Shown here piece by piece: positions 1 through 8,731 of a stretch of DNA of 43,972 nt; position 1 is the stretch's first letter, and the number at the start of each line of letters is the position of its first letter. The translations under genes and the position numbers were made by a program. Source of the stretch: Betaproteobacteria bacterium (GTDB taxonomy: Bacteria; Pseudomonadota; Gammaproteobacteria; Burkholderiales; SG8-39); the NCBI GenBank assembly GCA_009693345.1, contig SHXL01000001.1, positions 1 through 43,972 on the forward strand, given 5' to 3'. The notes beneath the pieces were generated by a model. The model was not told the DNA's origin. It was given only the letters and a program-made list of their open reading frames with translations, and ran no database searches.

Positions 1-1
1 G

Positions 2-142
2 AAGGGGCTGTTCGCCGCCGTGACGCACGACGGCTCGATCCTCATCATGGAGGCCGAACTCATGCGCATGGTGGGCGCGGTCCTCGATTGCCCGCTGCCG
101 CCGCTCCTCGAATCGGTCGATCCGGCGACGCTTGCTGCGTGA
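2..142 (+). CDS. C-terminal fragment of an unidentified protein
   Basis: An open frame enters from the left edge and ends at TGA 140-142, giving 46 C-terminal residues that end in LLESVDPATLAA. Codons have strong G/C wobble, as in neighbouring genes. The stop overlaps the GTG start of the next gene (GTGA, 139-142), so the two are probably cotranscribed and translationally coupled. I do not recognise the family from this tail and assign no function. Confidence 0.6.
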   Translation, partial: KGLFAAVTHDGSILIMEAELMRMVGAVLDCPLPPLLESVDPATLAA

Positions 143-3021
143 AAATCGACGGTCTGGAAGCGGCGCTGCACGCCGCTATCGAGGGTGAAGTTCGATTCGA
201 TTCCGGAGCGCGGGCCGCCTATGCGTCGGATGCCTCCAACTACCGTCAGGTGCCGATCGGCGTGGTGCTGCCGCGCACGGCCGAGGACATCGTCGCCGCG
301 GTCGCCGCGTGCCGCGAACACGGCGCGCCCATCCTGCCGCGCGGCGGCGGCACCTCGCTTTGCGGGCAGGCGGTGAACGTCGCCGTGGTGATCGACACCT
401 CGAAGTACATGCATCGAATTCTTGAGCTGGATCCGCGCGCGCGCCTCGCGCGCGCGGAACCCGGAGTGGTCTGCGATGCCCTGCGCGCTTCAGCCGAGCG
501 TTACGGCCTTACCTTTGGCCCGGACCCGGCGACGCATTCGCGCTGCACCATGGGCGGCATGATCGGCAACAATTCCTGCGGCGCGCATTCGGTGATGGCC
601 GGCAAGACGGTGGAGAACATCGAGGCGCTCGAGGTGCTCACCTACGACGGGGCGCGCTTCTGGTGCGGGCCGACATCCGAAGCCGAGCTGGAGGCGATTG
701 TGCGGCGCGGCGGCCGGCAGGGGGAGATCTACGAGCAATTGCGCTCGCTGCGCGACCGCTACGCGGATCTCATCCGGGGCCGTTTCCCGAAAATCAAGCG
801 CCGCGTCTCGGGCTACAACCTCGACCAGCTGCTGCCCGAGAACGGCTTCAACGTCGCGCGCGCACTGGTCGGCTCCGAGGGCACCTGCGCGCTGACATTG
901 CAGGCTTTGACGCGTCTTGTGCGCAGCCCGCCAGAGCGCGTGCTGCTGGTGATCGGTTTCGAGGACATCTATCGCGCGGGCGACGCGGTGCCGCAGGTCC
1001 TCGCCGCGCGGCCGATCGCCTGCGAAGGCCTCGACACCGGCATCATCGGCGGCTTGCGCGAGCGCGGCCTGAAATTGGAGGACATCGCGTTGCTGCCCGA
1101 AGGCAATGCCTGGTTGATGGTGGAATTTGGCGCGGATACGCGGGACGAGGTTTTGCAAAAATCTTCTTTTCTGCGGAATTCCCTGGGGGGAAATCTCATA
1201 GAAGAACAAACCCTCATGGATCGCATCTGGGCGATACGCGAAACCGGCGCTTCGGCCACTTCGCTCAAGCTGAAGAGCACCCCCGGGCCCGATCCGGTGG
1301 TCGGCTGGGAAGACGCGGCGGTGGATCCGCTGCGCCTGGGCGATTACCTGCGCGAATTCCAGCGGCTGGTGGACCGCTACGGCTACCGCACCTCGCTCTA
1401 CGGGCATTTCGGCGACGGCTGCATTCACGCGCGCATCAACTTCGAGCTGCGTAGCGCGAGCGGCGTGGCGCACTGGCGCGGCTTCCTGCGCGAAGCCGCC
1501 GAACTGGTCGTTGCCTACGGCGGCTCGCTCTCGGGCGAGCACGGCGACGGCCAGGGGCGCGCCGAGTTCCTGCCCATCATGTACGGCCCCGAGCTGATGG
1601 TTGCGTTCCGCGAGTTCAAGCGCATCTGGGATCCGCAGGGGCGCATGAATCCGGGCAAGCTCGTGGACGCGTTGGGCGAGGTCTACCGCGTGGACGAGAA
1701 CCTGCGCCAGGGACCGGACTACAAGCCGGTGGCCTTCGCCACGCGCATGACCTTCCTCAGCAACGAAGGCGACGGCTTCGCGCGCGCCGCCGAGCGCTGC
1801 ATCGGCATGGGTAAGTGCCGCTCGGCCGAGGGCGGCACCATGTGCCCGAGCTACCGCGCCACCGGGGAAGAGCGCTATTCGACGCGAGGGCGCGCGCGAC
1901 TGCTGGGCGAAATGCTGCGCGGCGAGGTGATCACCGGCGGCTGGCAGAGCGACGAAGTCAAGGAAGCGCTCGACATGTGCCTTGCCTGCAAGGGCTGCCG
2001 CAGCGATTGCCCGACGCACACCGACATGGCGAGCTACAAGGCCGAATTCCTGTCGCACTACTACGAGCAGCATACCCGGCCGCTGCAGGCGCATTCGATG
2101 GGCCGCATCGGCGAGTGGGCGCCGCTCGCGATGAGAGCCCCTGGGCTGGTCAACGGTTTAACTGGTTTGCCTTTCTTCTCGTATCTAACGAAGAAACTTG
2201 CCGGGATAGCGCCGCAACGCTCCCTGCCCGGATTCGCGCGACGCAGCTTTCGCGCACAGTTCGATGCGCTCCAGCGCAGCCGGCGCGATCCCACACGCCC
2301 GAGAAGCACGCGGCGCGGCGATCCGGTGATCCTCTTCCCGGACACCTTCAGCAACCATTTCCGCCCGCAGAGCGCGCTTTCGACGGTGCGCGTGCTCGAA
2401 GCCTCGGGCGCCCGCGTCAACCTGTCGCCCGACAAACTGTGCTGCGGCCGGCCGTACTACGACTTCGGCATGCTTGATCAGGCGAAGGCGTCCCTGGAGA
2501 AAATCATCGCCGCGCTCGGCCCGCAGATCGAATCCGGCGCGCCCGTGGTCGTCCTCGAGCCCGGCTGCCACTCCGTATTCAGGGACGAGATGGTCAAGAT
2601 TTTGCCCGGCAATGCCGCCGCAGAGAAGCTCGCGAAGCAGACTGTCTCGCTCGCCGAACTCCTCGAACAGCGCCACTGGAAACCGCGCCGCATCGGCGGC
2701 CGCGCCCTGCTGCACGGCCATTGCCACCAGAAGGCCCTCGGCGGCACGCGCGCCGATGTCGCGCTGCTCGAGGCCGCCGGCATCGAGACCTCGGCACCCG
2801 AGACCGGCTGCTGCGGCATGGCCGGCGCCTTCGGTTTCCGCCCGGATACCTATGCGACCTCGGTGAAGATCGCCGGACTCTCGTTGCTGCCGAAAGTGAA
2901 CGGCGCGTCGCCGGAGACTTTCATCGTCGCCAACGGTTTTTCCTGCCGCAAGCAGATCGAAGACCTCGCCGGTCGAGAAACCGTGCACCTCGCCGACGTG
3001 CTGGCGCGCACACTAGCGTGA
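139..3021 (+). CDS. ydiJ: FAD-linked oxidase / Fe-S fusion protein, YdiJ-like D-2-hydroxyacid dehydrogenase
   Basis: Predicted to oxidise a D-2-hydroxyacid (D-2-hydroxyglutarate in characterised YdiJ proteins; D-lactate is possible) and pass electrons through FAD and iron-sulfur clusters to the respiratory chain. The N-terminal half is a PCMH-type FAD domain with PRGGGTSLCGQ near residue 67 and GPDPATHSRCTMGGMIGNNS. It is followed by the FAD-oxidase C domain with HFGDGCIHAR near 423 and GEHGDGQGR near 467. The C-terminal half has two 4Fe-4S motifs (CIGMGKC near 554, CLACKGC near 614) and two CCG repeats (LCCGRPYYDFG near 767, CCGMAGAFG near 891). At 960 residues it matches the roughly 1000-residue YdiJ family. 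GTG 139 is preferred over ATG 88 because it gives a GTGA overlap with the upstream stop. Exact substrate is not determinable from sequence. Confidence 0.88.
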   Translation: MKIDGLEAALHAAIEGEVRFDSGARAAYASDASNYRQVPIGVVLPRTAEDIVAAVAACREHGAPILPRGGGTSLCGQAVNVAVVIDTSKYMHRILELDPRARLARAEPGVVCDALRASAERYGLTFGPDPATHSRCTMGGMIGNNSCGAHSVMAGKTVENIEALEVLTYDGARFWCGPTSEAELEAIVRRGGRQGEIYEQLRSLRDRYADLIRGRFPKIKRRVSGYNLDQLLPENGFNVARALVGSEGTCALTLQALTRLVRSPPERVLLVIGFEDIYRAGDAVPQVLAARPIACEGLDTGIIGGLRERGLKLEDIALLPEGNAWLMVEFGADTRDEVLQKSSFLRNSLGGNLIEEQTLMDRIWAIRETGASATSLKLKSTPGPDPVVGWEDAAVDPLRLGDYLREFQRLVDRYGYRTSLYGHFGDGCIHARINFELRSASGVAHWRGFLREAAELVVAYGGSLSGEHGDGQGRAEFLPIMYGPELMVAFREFKRIWDPQGRMNPGKLVDALGEVYRVDENLRQGPDYKPVAFATRMTFLSNEGDGFARAAERCIGMGKCRSAEGGTMCPSYRATGEERYSTRGRARLLGEMLRGEVITGGWQSDEVKEALDMCLACKGCRSDCPTHTDMASYKAEFLSHYYEQHTRPLQAHSMGRIGEWAPLAMRAPGLVNGLTGLPFFSYLTKKLAGIAPQRSLPGFARRSFRAQFDALQRSRRDPTRPRSTRRGDPVILFPDTFSNHFRPQSALSTVRVLEASGARVNLSPDKLCCGRPYYDFGMLDQAKASLEKIIAALGPQIESGAPVVVLEPGCHSVFRDEMVKILPGNAAAEKLAKQTVSLAELLEQRHWKPRRIGGRALLHGHCHQKALGGTRADVALLEAAGIETSAPETGCCGMAGAFGFRPDTYATSVKIAGLSLLPKVNGASPETFIVANGFSCRKQIEDLAGRETVHLADVLARTLA

Positions 3022-3662
3022 TCATCAGGGCGATTATTGCTGTATGGCTTTTCGGGTTCCTGGCTTGCGCGCATGCGCAGACGCCGGAAGAGCGGTTGTT
3101 CGCGGCGATCGAAGTGGGCAAGCCGCTGGTGGCGGAGGGGATCGTGGCGCGGGGCGGGGTGAAGCTGGATGCGCGCAACGCGGAGCGGGAGACGCCGCTG
3201 CACCGGGCGATCGAGAAGGGGATGAAGGAGTTGTTGGTGATGCTGGTGAAGGCGGGAGCGCCGGTGAACGCGCGCTCGTCGAACAGCGAGACGCCGCTGC
3301 ACGCGGCGGCGCTGCACGCGGATCCCTGGTTCGTGGACCTGCTGCTCGCCGTGAATGCGGACCCGTCGCTGCGCAATGACGATGGCGAGTCTGCGCTGCA
3401 GTGGGCGGTGATGACAGGCAATCTGCTGGTGGCGAGGCGTTTGCTTGAGCGCGGGGCGGACGCAAAGATCACCGACATCAAGGGTAATACGCTGCTGCAC
3501 GCGGCGGCGGACGGCGCCTCCGTGGATATGGTGAGCGCCTTTCTTGCGCTCGAGGTGGATCCGGGGCAGAAGAATCGTGCGGGCAAGCGGCCGATCGAGG
3601 TTGCGCGGGAGCGCGGCTATGCGGAAATCGTGAAGCTGCTGGAGAGGTTCGAAAAAGACTGA
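3018..3662 (+). CDS. Exported ankyrin-repeat protein
   Basis: A 214-residue protein starting at GTG 3018 in a GTGA overlap with the YdiJ-like gene. Residues 1-20 form a signal peptide (hydrophobic IIAVWLFGFLA, then ACAHAQ), so it is probably periplasmic. The rest is about five ankyrin repeats, with recognisable TPLHRAIEKG, TPLHAAALHA, SALQWAVMTG, TLLHAAADG and a degenerate final unit ending RGYAEIVKLLERF. Ankyrin repeats bind proteins; the partner is unknown. Coupling to a dehydrogenase gene suggests, but does not show, a shared role. The longer open frame upstream (from 2721) lies inside the previous gene and is rejected as the start. Confidence 0.85.
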   Translation: MIIRAIIAVWLFGFLACAHAQTPEERLFAAIEVGKPLVAEGIVARGGVKLDARNAERETPLHRAIEKGMKELLVMLVKAGAPVNARSSNSETPLHAAALHADPWFVDLLLAVNADPSLRNDDGESALQWAVMTGNLLVARRLLERGADAKITDIKGNTLLHAAADGASVDMVSAFLALEVDPGQKNRAGKRPIEVARERGYAEIVKLLERFEKD

Positions 3663-3676
3663 CGATTTTTCTCTAT

Positions 3677-3823
3677 TTGTCCAATTCCCCGAGTTCCGCC
3701 GGGAACTGGCAATCGCCCGGGGGCAAGGTCGCCTATACGAGACACAGGCGCAGGTTGCTTGTCGCGGTGGGGCTGCTCGCGGGCTGGCTTGTGGTCCAGG
3801 ATCTGGGGGTCATCTTTCTGTAG
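3677..3823 (+). CDS. Possible 48-residue single-span membrane protein
   Basis: A short open frame runs from TTG 3677 to TAG 3821-3823. It has a polar N-terminus, a basic stretch TRHRRR and then a hydrophobic stretch LLVAVGLLAGWLVVQ, as in a small inner-membrane protein with the N-terminus inside. About 39 of 48 codons end in G or C, which fits coding in this genome. Against it: no convincing ribosome binding site, a TTG start, and a 14-base tail-to-tail overlap with the convergent luciferase-like gene. No family recognised. Confidence 0.33.
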   Translation: MSNSPSSAGNWQSPGGKVAYTRHRRRLLVAVGLLAGWLVVQDLGVIFL

Positions 3824-4871
3824 CGCTGCCGCTTCCCAGCTCGAAGGCTTGCGCCAGCAGTTCGTAGGATTCAAGCCGCGTGGCGTAGTCGCCCGTAATC
3901 GTCAGCACCATCAGCTCGTCGGCGGAGAACTGCTCCGCGATCTCCAGCAGCTTTGCCTTGCAGGTCTGCGAGCTGCCGTGTAGCAGGCGTGAGCGTTGCG
4001 ATTGGATGTGGGCGCGCTCCTGGTCGGTGTAACTGCGCCTTTCCGCCTGCGCCTGGGTTGGCACCGGGGAGTCGAGGTTGTAGGCCATGTCGAGGCGGCG
4101 CGAATCCACCACTTTGGCAAGGCGCTCGGCTTCGGCATCGTTTTCCGCGCAGATGACGAAACAGCAAACCGACGTATGCGGTTCGGGCTCGCGCGGCGCG
4201 GGGACGTCACGAGCAACGCTTGCGTTGCGAGCCTGAAACCGCTCCTTGTAGGCGCGCATCACCGCGTCGCCGCCCTGGGCGTTGATGAAATGCGCGAACG
4301 AAAAGCGCACCCCCAGCTGCGCCGCGAGCAGGCCGCTGTAGTCGGAGGAACCAAGCAGCCAGACTTCGGGTGCGGGTTCGGCAACTGCACGCCCCTCGGG
4401 TTGGACGCGCACTTTCTTGAAAGGATGGTCGTCGGGCAGGGTGCCGTCGAGGTAGCCGATCAGCTCCCAGACCTGCTGCGGAAACTGATCGGCGTCGGGA
4501 AAGTGTCCGCCGGCCACGGCGCGCGCGGTGCGCTGGTCGCCGCCCGGCGCGCGGCCGATGCCCAGATCGATGCGCCCCGGGTACAGCGCTTCCAGCATGC
4601 GGAAAACCTCGGCGACCTTGAAGGCGCTGTAGTAGGGCAGCAGCACCCCGCCGGTGCCCACCCGGATCCGCCTCGTTTCGGCGCCCAGGCGCGCGAGCAG
4701 GATCTCGGGGCAGGGATCGGCGAGCGCGCCGATGGCGTGATGTTCGGCGAGCCAGTAGCGCGTATACCCGAGTTCATCGGCGCGGCGCGCGAGCTTGAGG
4801 GTTTCTTCGATCGCCCGTGCGGCGCTGTGGCCCGAGATGATGGGCGACTGGTCGAGAATGGAGAGTCTCAA
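3810..4871 (-). CDS. Luciferase-like monooxygenase (LLM class flavin oxidoreductase)
   Basis: A 353-residue flavin-dependent monooxygenase of the bacterial luciferase-like TIM-barrel family, closest in appearance to the YhbW/MsnO8 type. It starts LSILDQSPI, followed by RADELGYTRYWLAEHH, RIRVGTGGVLLPYY and GRIDLGIGRAPGGD, all typical of the class. Such enzymes use reduced FMN or F420 to oxidise an organic substrate; the substrate here is unknown and many members are uncharacterised. The start is TTG 4871, which overlaps the stop of the MFS gene (TTGA, 4868-4871), so the pair form a leftward operon. Confidence 0.85.
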   Translation of the reverse strand: MRLSILDQSPIISGHSAARAIEETLKLARRADELGYTRYWLAEHHAIGALADPCPEILLARLGAETRRIRVGTGGVLLPYYSAFKVAEVFRMLEALYPGRIDLGIGRAPGGDQRTARAVAGGHFPDADQFPQQVWELIGYLDGTLPDDHPFKKVRVQPEGRAVAEPAPEVWLLGSSDYSGLLAAQLGVRFSFAHFINAQGGDAVMRAYKERFQARNASVARDVPAPREPEPHTSVCCFVICAENDAEAERLAKVVDSRRLDMAYNLDSPVPTQAQAERRSYTDQERAHIQSQRSRLLHGSSQTCKAKLLEIAEQFSADELMVLTITGDYATRLESYELLAQAFELGSGSATER

Positions 4872-6043
4872 GCGGTTTTCCCCGTCTTTAGCCTGGTGCC
4901 GGAGAAGGCCCAGCGCCTGAGCCAGCTGATCAGGGCCACGTTGACGAGCGCGATGGCGCCGAGGAGGTAGAAGCCGGCGATGACGCCGTACTGGTCGGCC
5001 ACCAGGCCCATCAACAGCGGCGTGCTGAGGTGCGAGAGGCCCCAGCCGAGTCCCCCCAGTGCCATCGCCGAGCCGCGCATCTCCGGGGGCACGGCTTCGG
5101 CGATGGTGACCTGAAAATAGATGATCATGACGCTAGAGCCCATCCCCAGGGCAAACAGGAACGCACCCACGGCGCTCCAGTGGCTCACGAGCGGCTGCAG
5201 GCACACGGCCAGCGCCACCACGAGTCCGGCGACCACCGGCCAGAGGCTGGCGGGCCCGGTGTGGACGAAGCGCGCCACCGCCAGCCCGGCGCCGATGCCG
5301 CCCACCGCGCGCAGCGCAAGCAGTACCCCTGAAGCCTCCGCGCCGAAGCCGAATTGCTTGAGAAGCAGCGGATAGAAGGACATGACCAGCGAATACGGCA
5401 GCGCCGCGACGTAGGCGCACAGAATCCCGTAGTAGAGGACCGGCACGCGCAGCAGCACCGCATAGTTGCCGAACAGGGGCCGCCCCGGGGGCGCCGTGCG
5501 CAGCAACTGCGGGGTGCCAACGCCAAGCGCTAGGGCGAGCACTGCCGTCGCCGCCAGAACCGAGTAGGTGACGTTGAAGCCGCCGAACGCGAGGATGAGG
5601 CCGCACGAGCCGTTGCCGAGGATCTGGCCCAGATTGGTGACCGCGTTCAGGCGCCCCGCCTGGGCCCCGCGCCCACCGGGCAGTTCCGCAGCGATGGACC
5701 AGTTGGCAGGCCAGAACGTGGCGTGCGCCAGCATCAGGAAGCACTGGGCGAGTAACAGCGACCAGAAGTTCCCGGCGAGGGGCATGGCCGCCGCGCCCAT
5801 GGCCAATAGTGCAGAGGAGGCGAGCATGATACGTTTGCCGCCGAAGCGGTCGACATAGGCCCCGCAGACCAGGTTGATGGCGAGCTGGGCAACCGAAGGC
5901 AACGAGAACAGGATTCCGATTTCGGCCCCGGAAAGACCCGTGGAGTAGGCGTAGAGCGGCACCACGAGCCAGGTCATGCCCAGGCCATAGTTCCAGGCGA
6001 ATGAGGCGAGAAAGTAGTTCAGGTGCGATGGCAGGCGGGGCAT
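4868..6043 (-). CDS. MFS transporter
   Basis: A 391-residue polytopic protein with about twelve hydrophobic segments. MFS motif A (GAYVDRFGGKR) lies in the loop between helices 2 and 3, around residue 62. It is expected to sit in the inner membrane and move a small molecule using a proton gradient. The substrate cannot be read from sequence; coupling to the downstream luciferase-like monooxygenase suggests efflux or uptake of a related compound. ATG 6043 is the start. A divergent gene begins 62 bases away at 6106. Confidence 0.87.
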   Translation of the reverse strand: MPRLPSHLNYFLASFAWNYGLGMTWLVVPLYAYSTGLSGAEIGILFSLPSVAQLAINLVCGAYVDRFGGKRIMLASSALLAMGAAAMPLAGNFWSLLLAQCFLMLAHATFWPANWSIAAELPGGRGAQAGRLNAVTNLGQILGNGSCGLILAFGGFNVTYSVLAATAVLALALGVGTPQLLRTAPPGRPLFGNYAVLLRVPVLYYGILCAYVAALPYSLVMSFYPLLLKQFGFGAEASGVLLALRAVGGIGAGLAVARFVHTGPASLWPVVAGLVVALAVCLQPLVSHWSAVGAFLFALGMGSSVMIIYFQVTIAEAVPPEMRGSAMALGGLGWGLSHLSTPLLMGLVADQYGVIAGFYLLGAIALVNVALISWLRRWAFSGTRLKTGKTA

Positions 6044-6061
6044 GGCGGGGCGCCATTATCG

Positions 6062-6084
6062 GCCCCGGCGAGTAAGCTCGGGGC
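6062..6084. promoter_or_regulatory. Imperfect inverted repeat between divergent genes
   Basis: In the 62-base gap between the MFS gene and the DUF1223 gene, GCCCC (6062-6066) pairs with GGGGC (6080-6084) and GAG (6070-6072) pairs with CTC (6077-6079), with GGC bulged. It could be an operator or an RNA stem. No T-run follows, so a terminator is unlikely. Confidence 0.25.
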
Positions 6085-6105
6085 AGGCTGTTTCGACTTA
6101 GGCTG

Positions 6106-6871
6106 ATGAAAGCACTTTTGCCCGTCTTGCTGGTGTTTTCCCTGGGTACGGCGCAGGCAGCGCAATGCACTGCCAAATCCACGGATAGGACGGTGGCCCT
6201 GGTCGAGCTCTATACCTCCGAGGGCTGCGACAGCTGCCCGCCAGCCGACCGTTGGCTCTCGTCCCTCGGTCCCCGGGGCTTCGCCCCGGACCGGGTTGTG
6301 CCCATCGCGCTGCACGTGGACTACTGGGACTACATCGGCTGGAAGGACCCCTACGCCCGCCAGGCGCATTCGACGCGCCAGCGCAAGATGGGCCCCCAGG
6401 CTCGCGCGTGCGGCGATGGTCTATACCCCCCAGGTGCTGCTGCAGGGGCAGGATTTCCGCAACTGGCGTGACGGAGGAAACCCGGACGGAGCCTTCTCGC
6501 GGGCGGTAGCGAACATCAATGCCGCGCCAGCAAAGGCGCGGATTTCGCTCTCCCTGGATACCCGGCAAAAAGACGCCTTCGCGATAGACGCGGCGGCGGA
6601 ATTGCAGGGCGCGTCGCCAAGCCCGGAAATTGCCCTTTTCCGGGGCGCCTATGAAAACAAGCTGGTTTCAGAGGTAAAGGCGGGCGAAAACCGCGGCAAA
6701 TCGCTGCCCCACGACTACGTGGTCCTGCAATGGGTCGGCCCCCTAGAATTCAAGGTCGGCAAGCTTGCCGAACGCCACCTGCTGCCCCTGCTGCCCAAGG
6801 CCGTTCCGGCACACTCCGGAGTGGTCGCTTTCGTGCAGAACCCGCCACCGCCGAAGTCCTGCAGACGCTAA
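6106..6871 (+). pseudogene. DUF1223 family secreted protein, frameshifted
   Basis: The reading frame begins at ATG 6106 with a signal peptide (MKALLPVLLVFSLGTAQA) and a thioredoxin-like SEGCDSCPPAD motif (Cys41, Cys44), then HVDYWDYIGWKDP, all typical of DUF1223 proteins. This frame stops at 6471. The family sequence continues in the next frame (MVYTPQVLLQGQDFRNW onward) to 6871. The switch fits one extra C in the CCCCC run at 6393-6397; with four Cs the protein would be about 255 residues. This is either a genuine disruption or a homopolymer sequencing/assembly error. The family is widespread, exported and of unknown function. Confidence 0.75.
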
Positions 6872-6956
6872 TGCTCCCCGCCTGTCCCAGCTGAATCGGG
6901 TATATTTCCGCCCGGTGACGCTCGCCGGAGGGGTGGCCGGCACCAGGGGAGAGGCG

Positions 6957-8075
6957 ATGTACGCAACACAGATTCGCCAGAAAGACGGGATCTTCTACTT
7001 CGCCGCATACCGGGCGAAGGACCTGCTTGCCAAGGTGCGCTTCATCAGCCGTTTTTACGGCGATGGCGAGGAGATCGCCGCGGCGCGCATCTCGCAGGAC
7101 GACGACGTCGCCCAGTTCATCTCCAAGATCGAGCGCACCGACGGCGCTTTCCAGCGCGGCCTGTCGCGCGCCAAGGTGCGCCAACTCACCAATTTCTATG
7201 AAACCGCAGTGTCGCAGCCGGCGATTCCCGGCACGGTGCTGCTCTATACCAGCGAGAAGCTGAATTTCCGCTCCGATGGCGACGGCTCCGGGCACTTGAC
7301 GGAACCGAGTACCAGGTTCCTGATCATCGACGGCCAGCACCGGCTCGCGGCGCTGCACTTCTACATGCAGGAGCGGCCGCAGGACGCCTCCACCATCAGC
7401 GTGCCCTGCATCATTTTCGACGGCCGCAGCGAGGATTTCGCCGCGGAGATGTTCGTCATCATCAATTCCACCCCGACGCGCATCAACAAGAGCCACCTGA
7501 TCGACCTCTACGAGCAGGTGTCCTGGGCGGCGCCCGACCGCAAGTTCGCCGCGCGCCTGGTGCAGAAGCTCTACAGCGAGGGCGACAGCCCGCTGCGCTA
7601 CCGCATCAATCGCCTGGGCGGCCGCAGCCAGCGCGACAAGTGGGTGTTGCAGGCGGAACTGTTCAACGAGCTGCACCGCTGGGTGCGCGGCAAGTGGCGC
7701 TCGATCCAGCTGGCGGGCGGCAGCTCGAAGGAAGTGCCGCGCTACTACGGCCTGGTGCGCGATTTCTTCAAGGCAGCAAAGAATGTGTTCGGTGATTCGG
7801 TCTGGGGCAGGGACGGCCACATGGTCACACGGCCGGTCACCATCAAGGCGATGATCCGGGTGTGCGCCGACCTCGTGCGCACGGACGACGGCCCCGAGGC
7901 CGGGCGCTTGGCGCGCTGGGAAGAGCGGCTCAAACCCTGGACGGAAATGGGCAAGATGTTCCGCGACGAGGGTTTCTACGAACGCTTCCCCGCCAAGGGC
8001 GAGGTGGAGCGGGTGGCTCGCGTACACCGCGACCTGGCAAGGGCCGCGGGTATTGAAGTCAGCAAAAAGTCTTAA
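6957..8075 (+). CDS. DGQHR domain-containing protein (DndB-like)
   Basis: A 372-residue protein with the signature FLIIDGQHRLAALHF near residues 121-135 and the family's second conserved block, VIINSTPTRINKSHLIDLY, about 35 residues later. DGQHR proteins include DndB, the regulator associated with DNA phosphorothioation, and many uncharacterised ParB/sulfiredoxin-like relatives. No dndCDE or restriction genes are nearby, so the role here is open. ATG 6957 is chosen because GGGGAGAGG lies just upstream; the open frame extends further but into the preceding gene. The 3' end overlaps the convergent glutathione S-transferase gene by 4 bases. Confidence 0.85.
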   Translation: MYATQIRQKDGIFYFAAYRAKDLLAKVRFISRFYGDGEEIAAARISQDDDVAQFISKIERTDGAFQRGLSRAKVRQLTNFYETAVSQPAIPGTVLLYTSEKLNFRSDGDGSGHLTEPSTRFLIIDGQHRLAALHFYMQERPQDASTISVPCIIFDGRSEDFAAEMFVIINSTPTRINKSHLIDLYEQVSWAAPDRKFAARLVQKLYSEGDSPLRYRINRLGGRSQRDKWVLQAELFNELHRWVRGKWRSIQLAGGSSKEVPRYYGLVRDFFKAAKNVFGDSVWGRDGHMVTRPVTIKAMIRVCADLVRTDDGPEAGRLARWEERLKPWTEMGKMFRDEGFYERFPAKGEVERVARVHRDLARAAGIEVSKKS

Positions 8076-8731
8076 GCCGCTTTGTAGGTGTCCAGCTTGA
8101 TGCGCTCGCGCTCCAGCACCGCGGCCAACGGCGCCGCAGCCATGACGCGCTCGACGTAGGCAAGGTAGGTCGGTAGCGATTGCGGGTCGATGCCCGCGTA
8201 GCCGCCCCAGCGCAGCAGCGTGAAGGCGTAGGCGTCGTGGCAGGTGATGCGTTCGCCGTACCAGTAGGGATTGGCGCCGGCGACCCAGCCTTGGATTCGT
8301 TCCAGGTGCTTGCGGTACTTCGCCGCAGCGACTTTTTTCACTTCCGCCTGCGCCGCTTCGCTTTCGGCGAAATCGGCCGCGCGGAATACGTGCGTGAAGG
8401 TGGGGTGCACGGTGTTGTTCATCCACGCCAGCTGCGACAACGCCTGCGCGCGCGCCCAGGGGTTCGTGGGCAGCAGGCCGGCCTTCGGAAAGCTGTGGTC
8501 GAGGAAATCGCAGATGGCGACGATCTGCGTGAGCGGCTTGCCCTCGGCCACCAACACCGGCACCTGGCCGTTCGGGTTCATCGCCAGGTACTCGGGCGTG
8601 CGCTGGTCGCCCTTGTGCAGCTTGACGAGTTTCGGCTCGAAGGCCTGGCCGGTGGCCGCCCTGATGGCCTCCAGCGCTACGTGCGGCACGAACGAGCACG
8701 CGCCCGGGGCGAAATACAGTTCCAGGTTCAT
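8072..8731 (-). CDS. Glutathione S-transferase family protein
   Basis: A 219-residue protein with an N-terminal thioredoxin-like domain, LYFAPGACSFVPH (the Cys resembles the active cysteine of beta-class GSTs) and the glutathione-binding NPNGQVPVL near residue 53. An all-helical C-terminal domain follows. It probably conjugates glutathione to an electrophile or acts as an isomerase/thiol transferase in the cytoplasm. It starts at ATG 8731 in an ATGA overlap with the CoA-transferase gene, as the third gene of a leftward operon, which hints at a role in the same catabolic route. Confidence 0.9.
   Translation of the reverse strand: MNLELYFAPGACSFVPHVALEAIRAATGQAFEPKLVKLHKGDQRTPEYLAMNPNGQVPVLVAEGKPLTQIVAICDFLDHSFPKAGLLPTNPWARAQALSQLAWMNNTVHPTFTHVFRAADFAESEAAQAEVKKVAAAKYRKHLERIQGWVAGANPYWYGERITCHDAYAFTLLRWGGYAGIDPQSLPTYLAYVERVMAAAPLAAVLERERIKLDTYKAA

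Noticed and set aside
490..2094. Long minus-strand open frame opposite the YdiJ-like gene
   Set aside because: It is the antisense shadow of a clearly coding, motif-rich gene; high GC removes stops from the opposite strand. No family features.
6750..8699. Very long minus-strand frame across the DGQHR and GST genes
   Set aside because: Its start lies inside the GST gene in another frame and it runs antisense to the DGQHR gene, which has real motifs. Low-complexity Arg/Ala/His composition.
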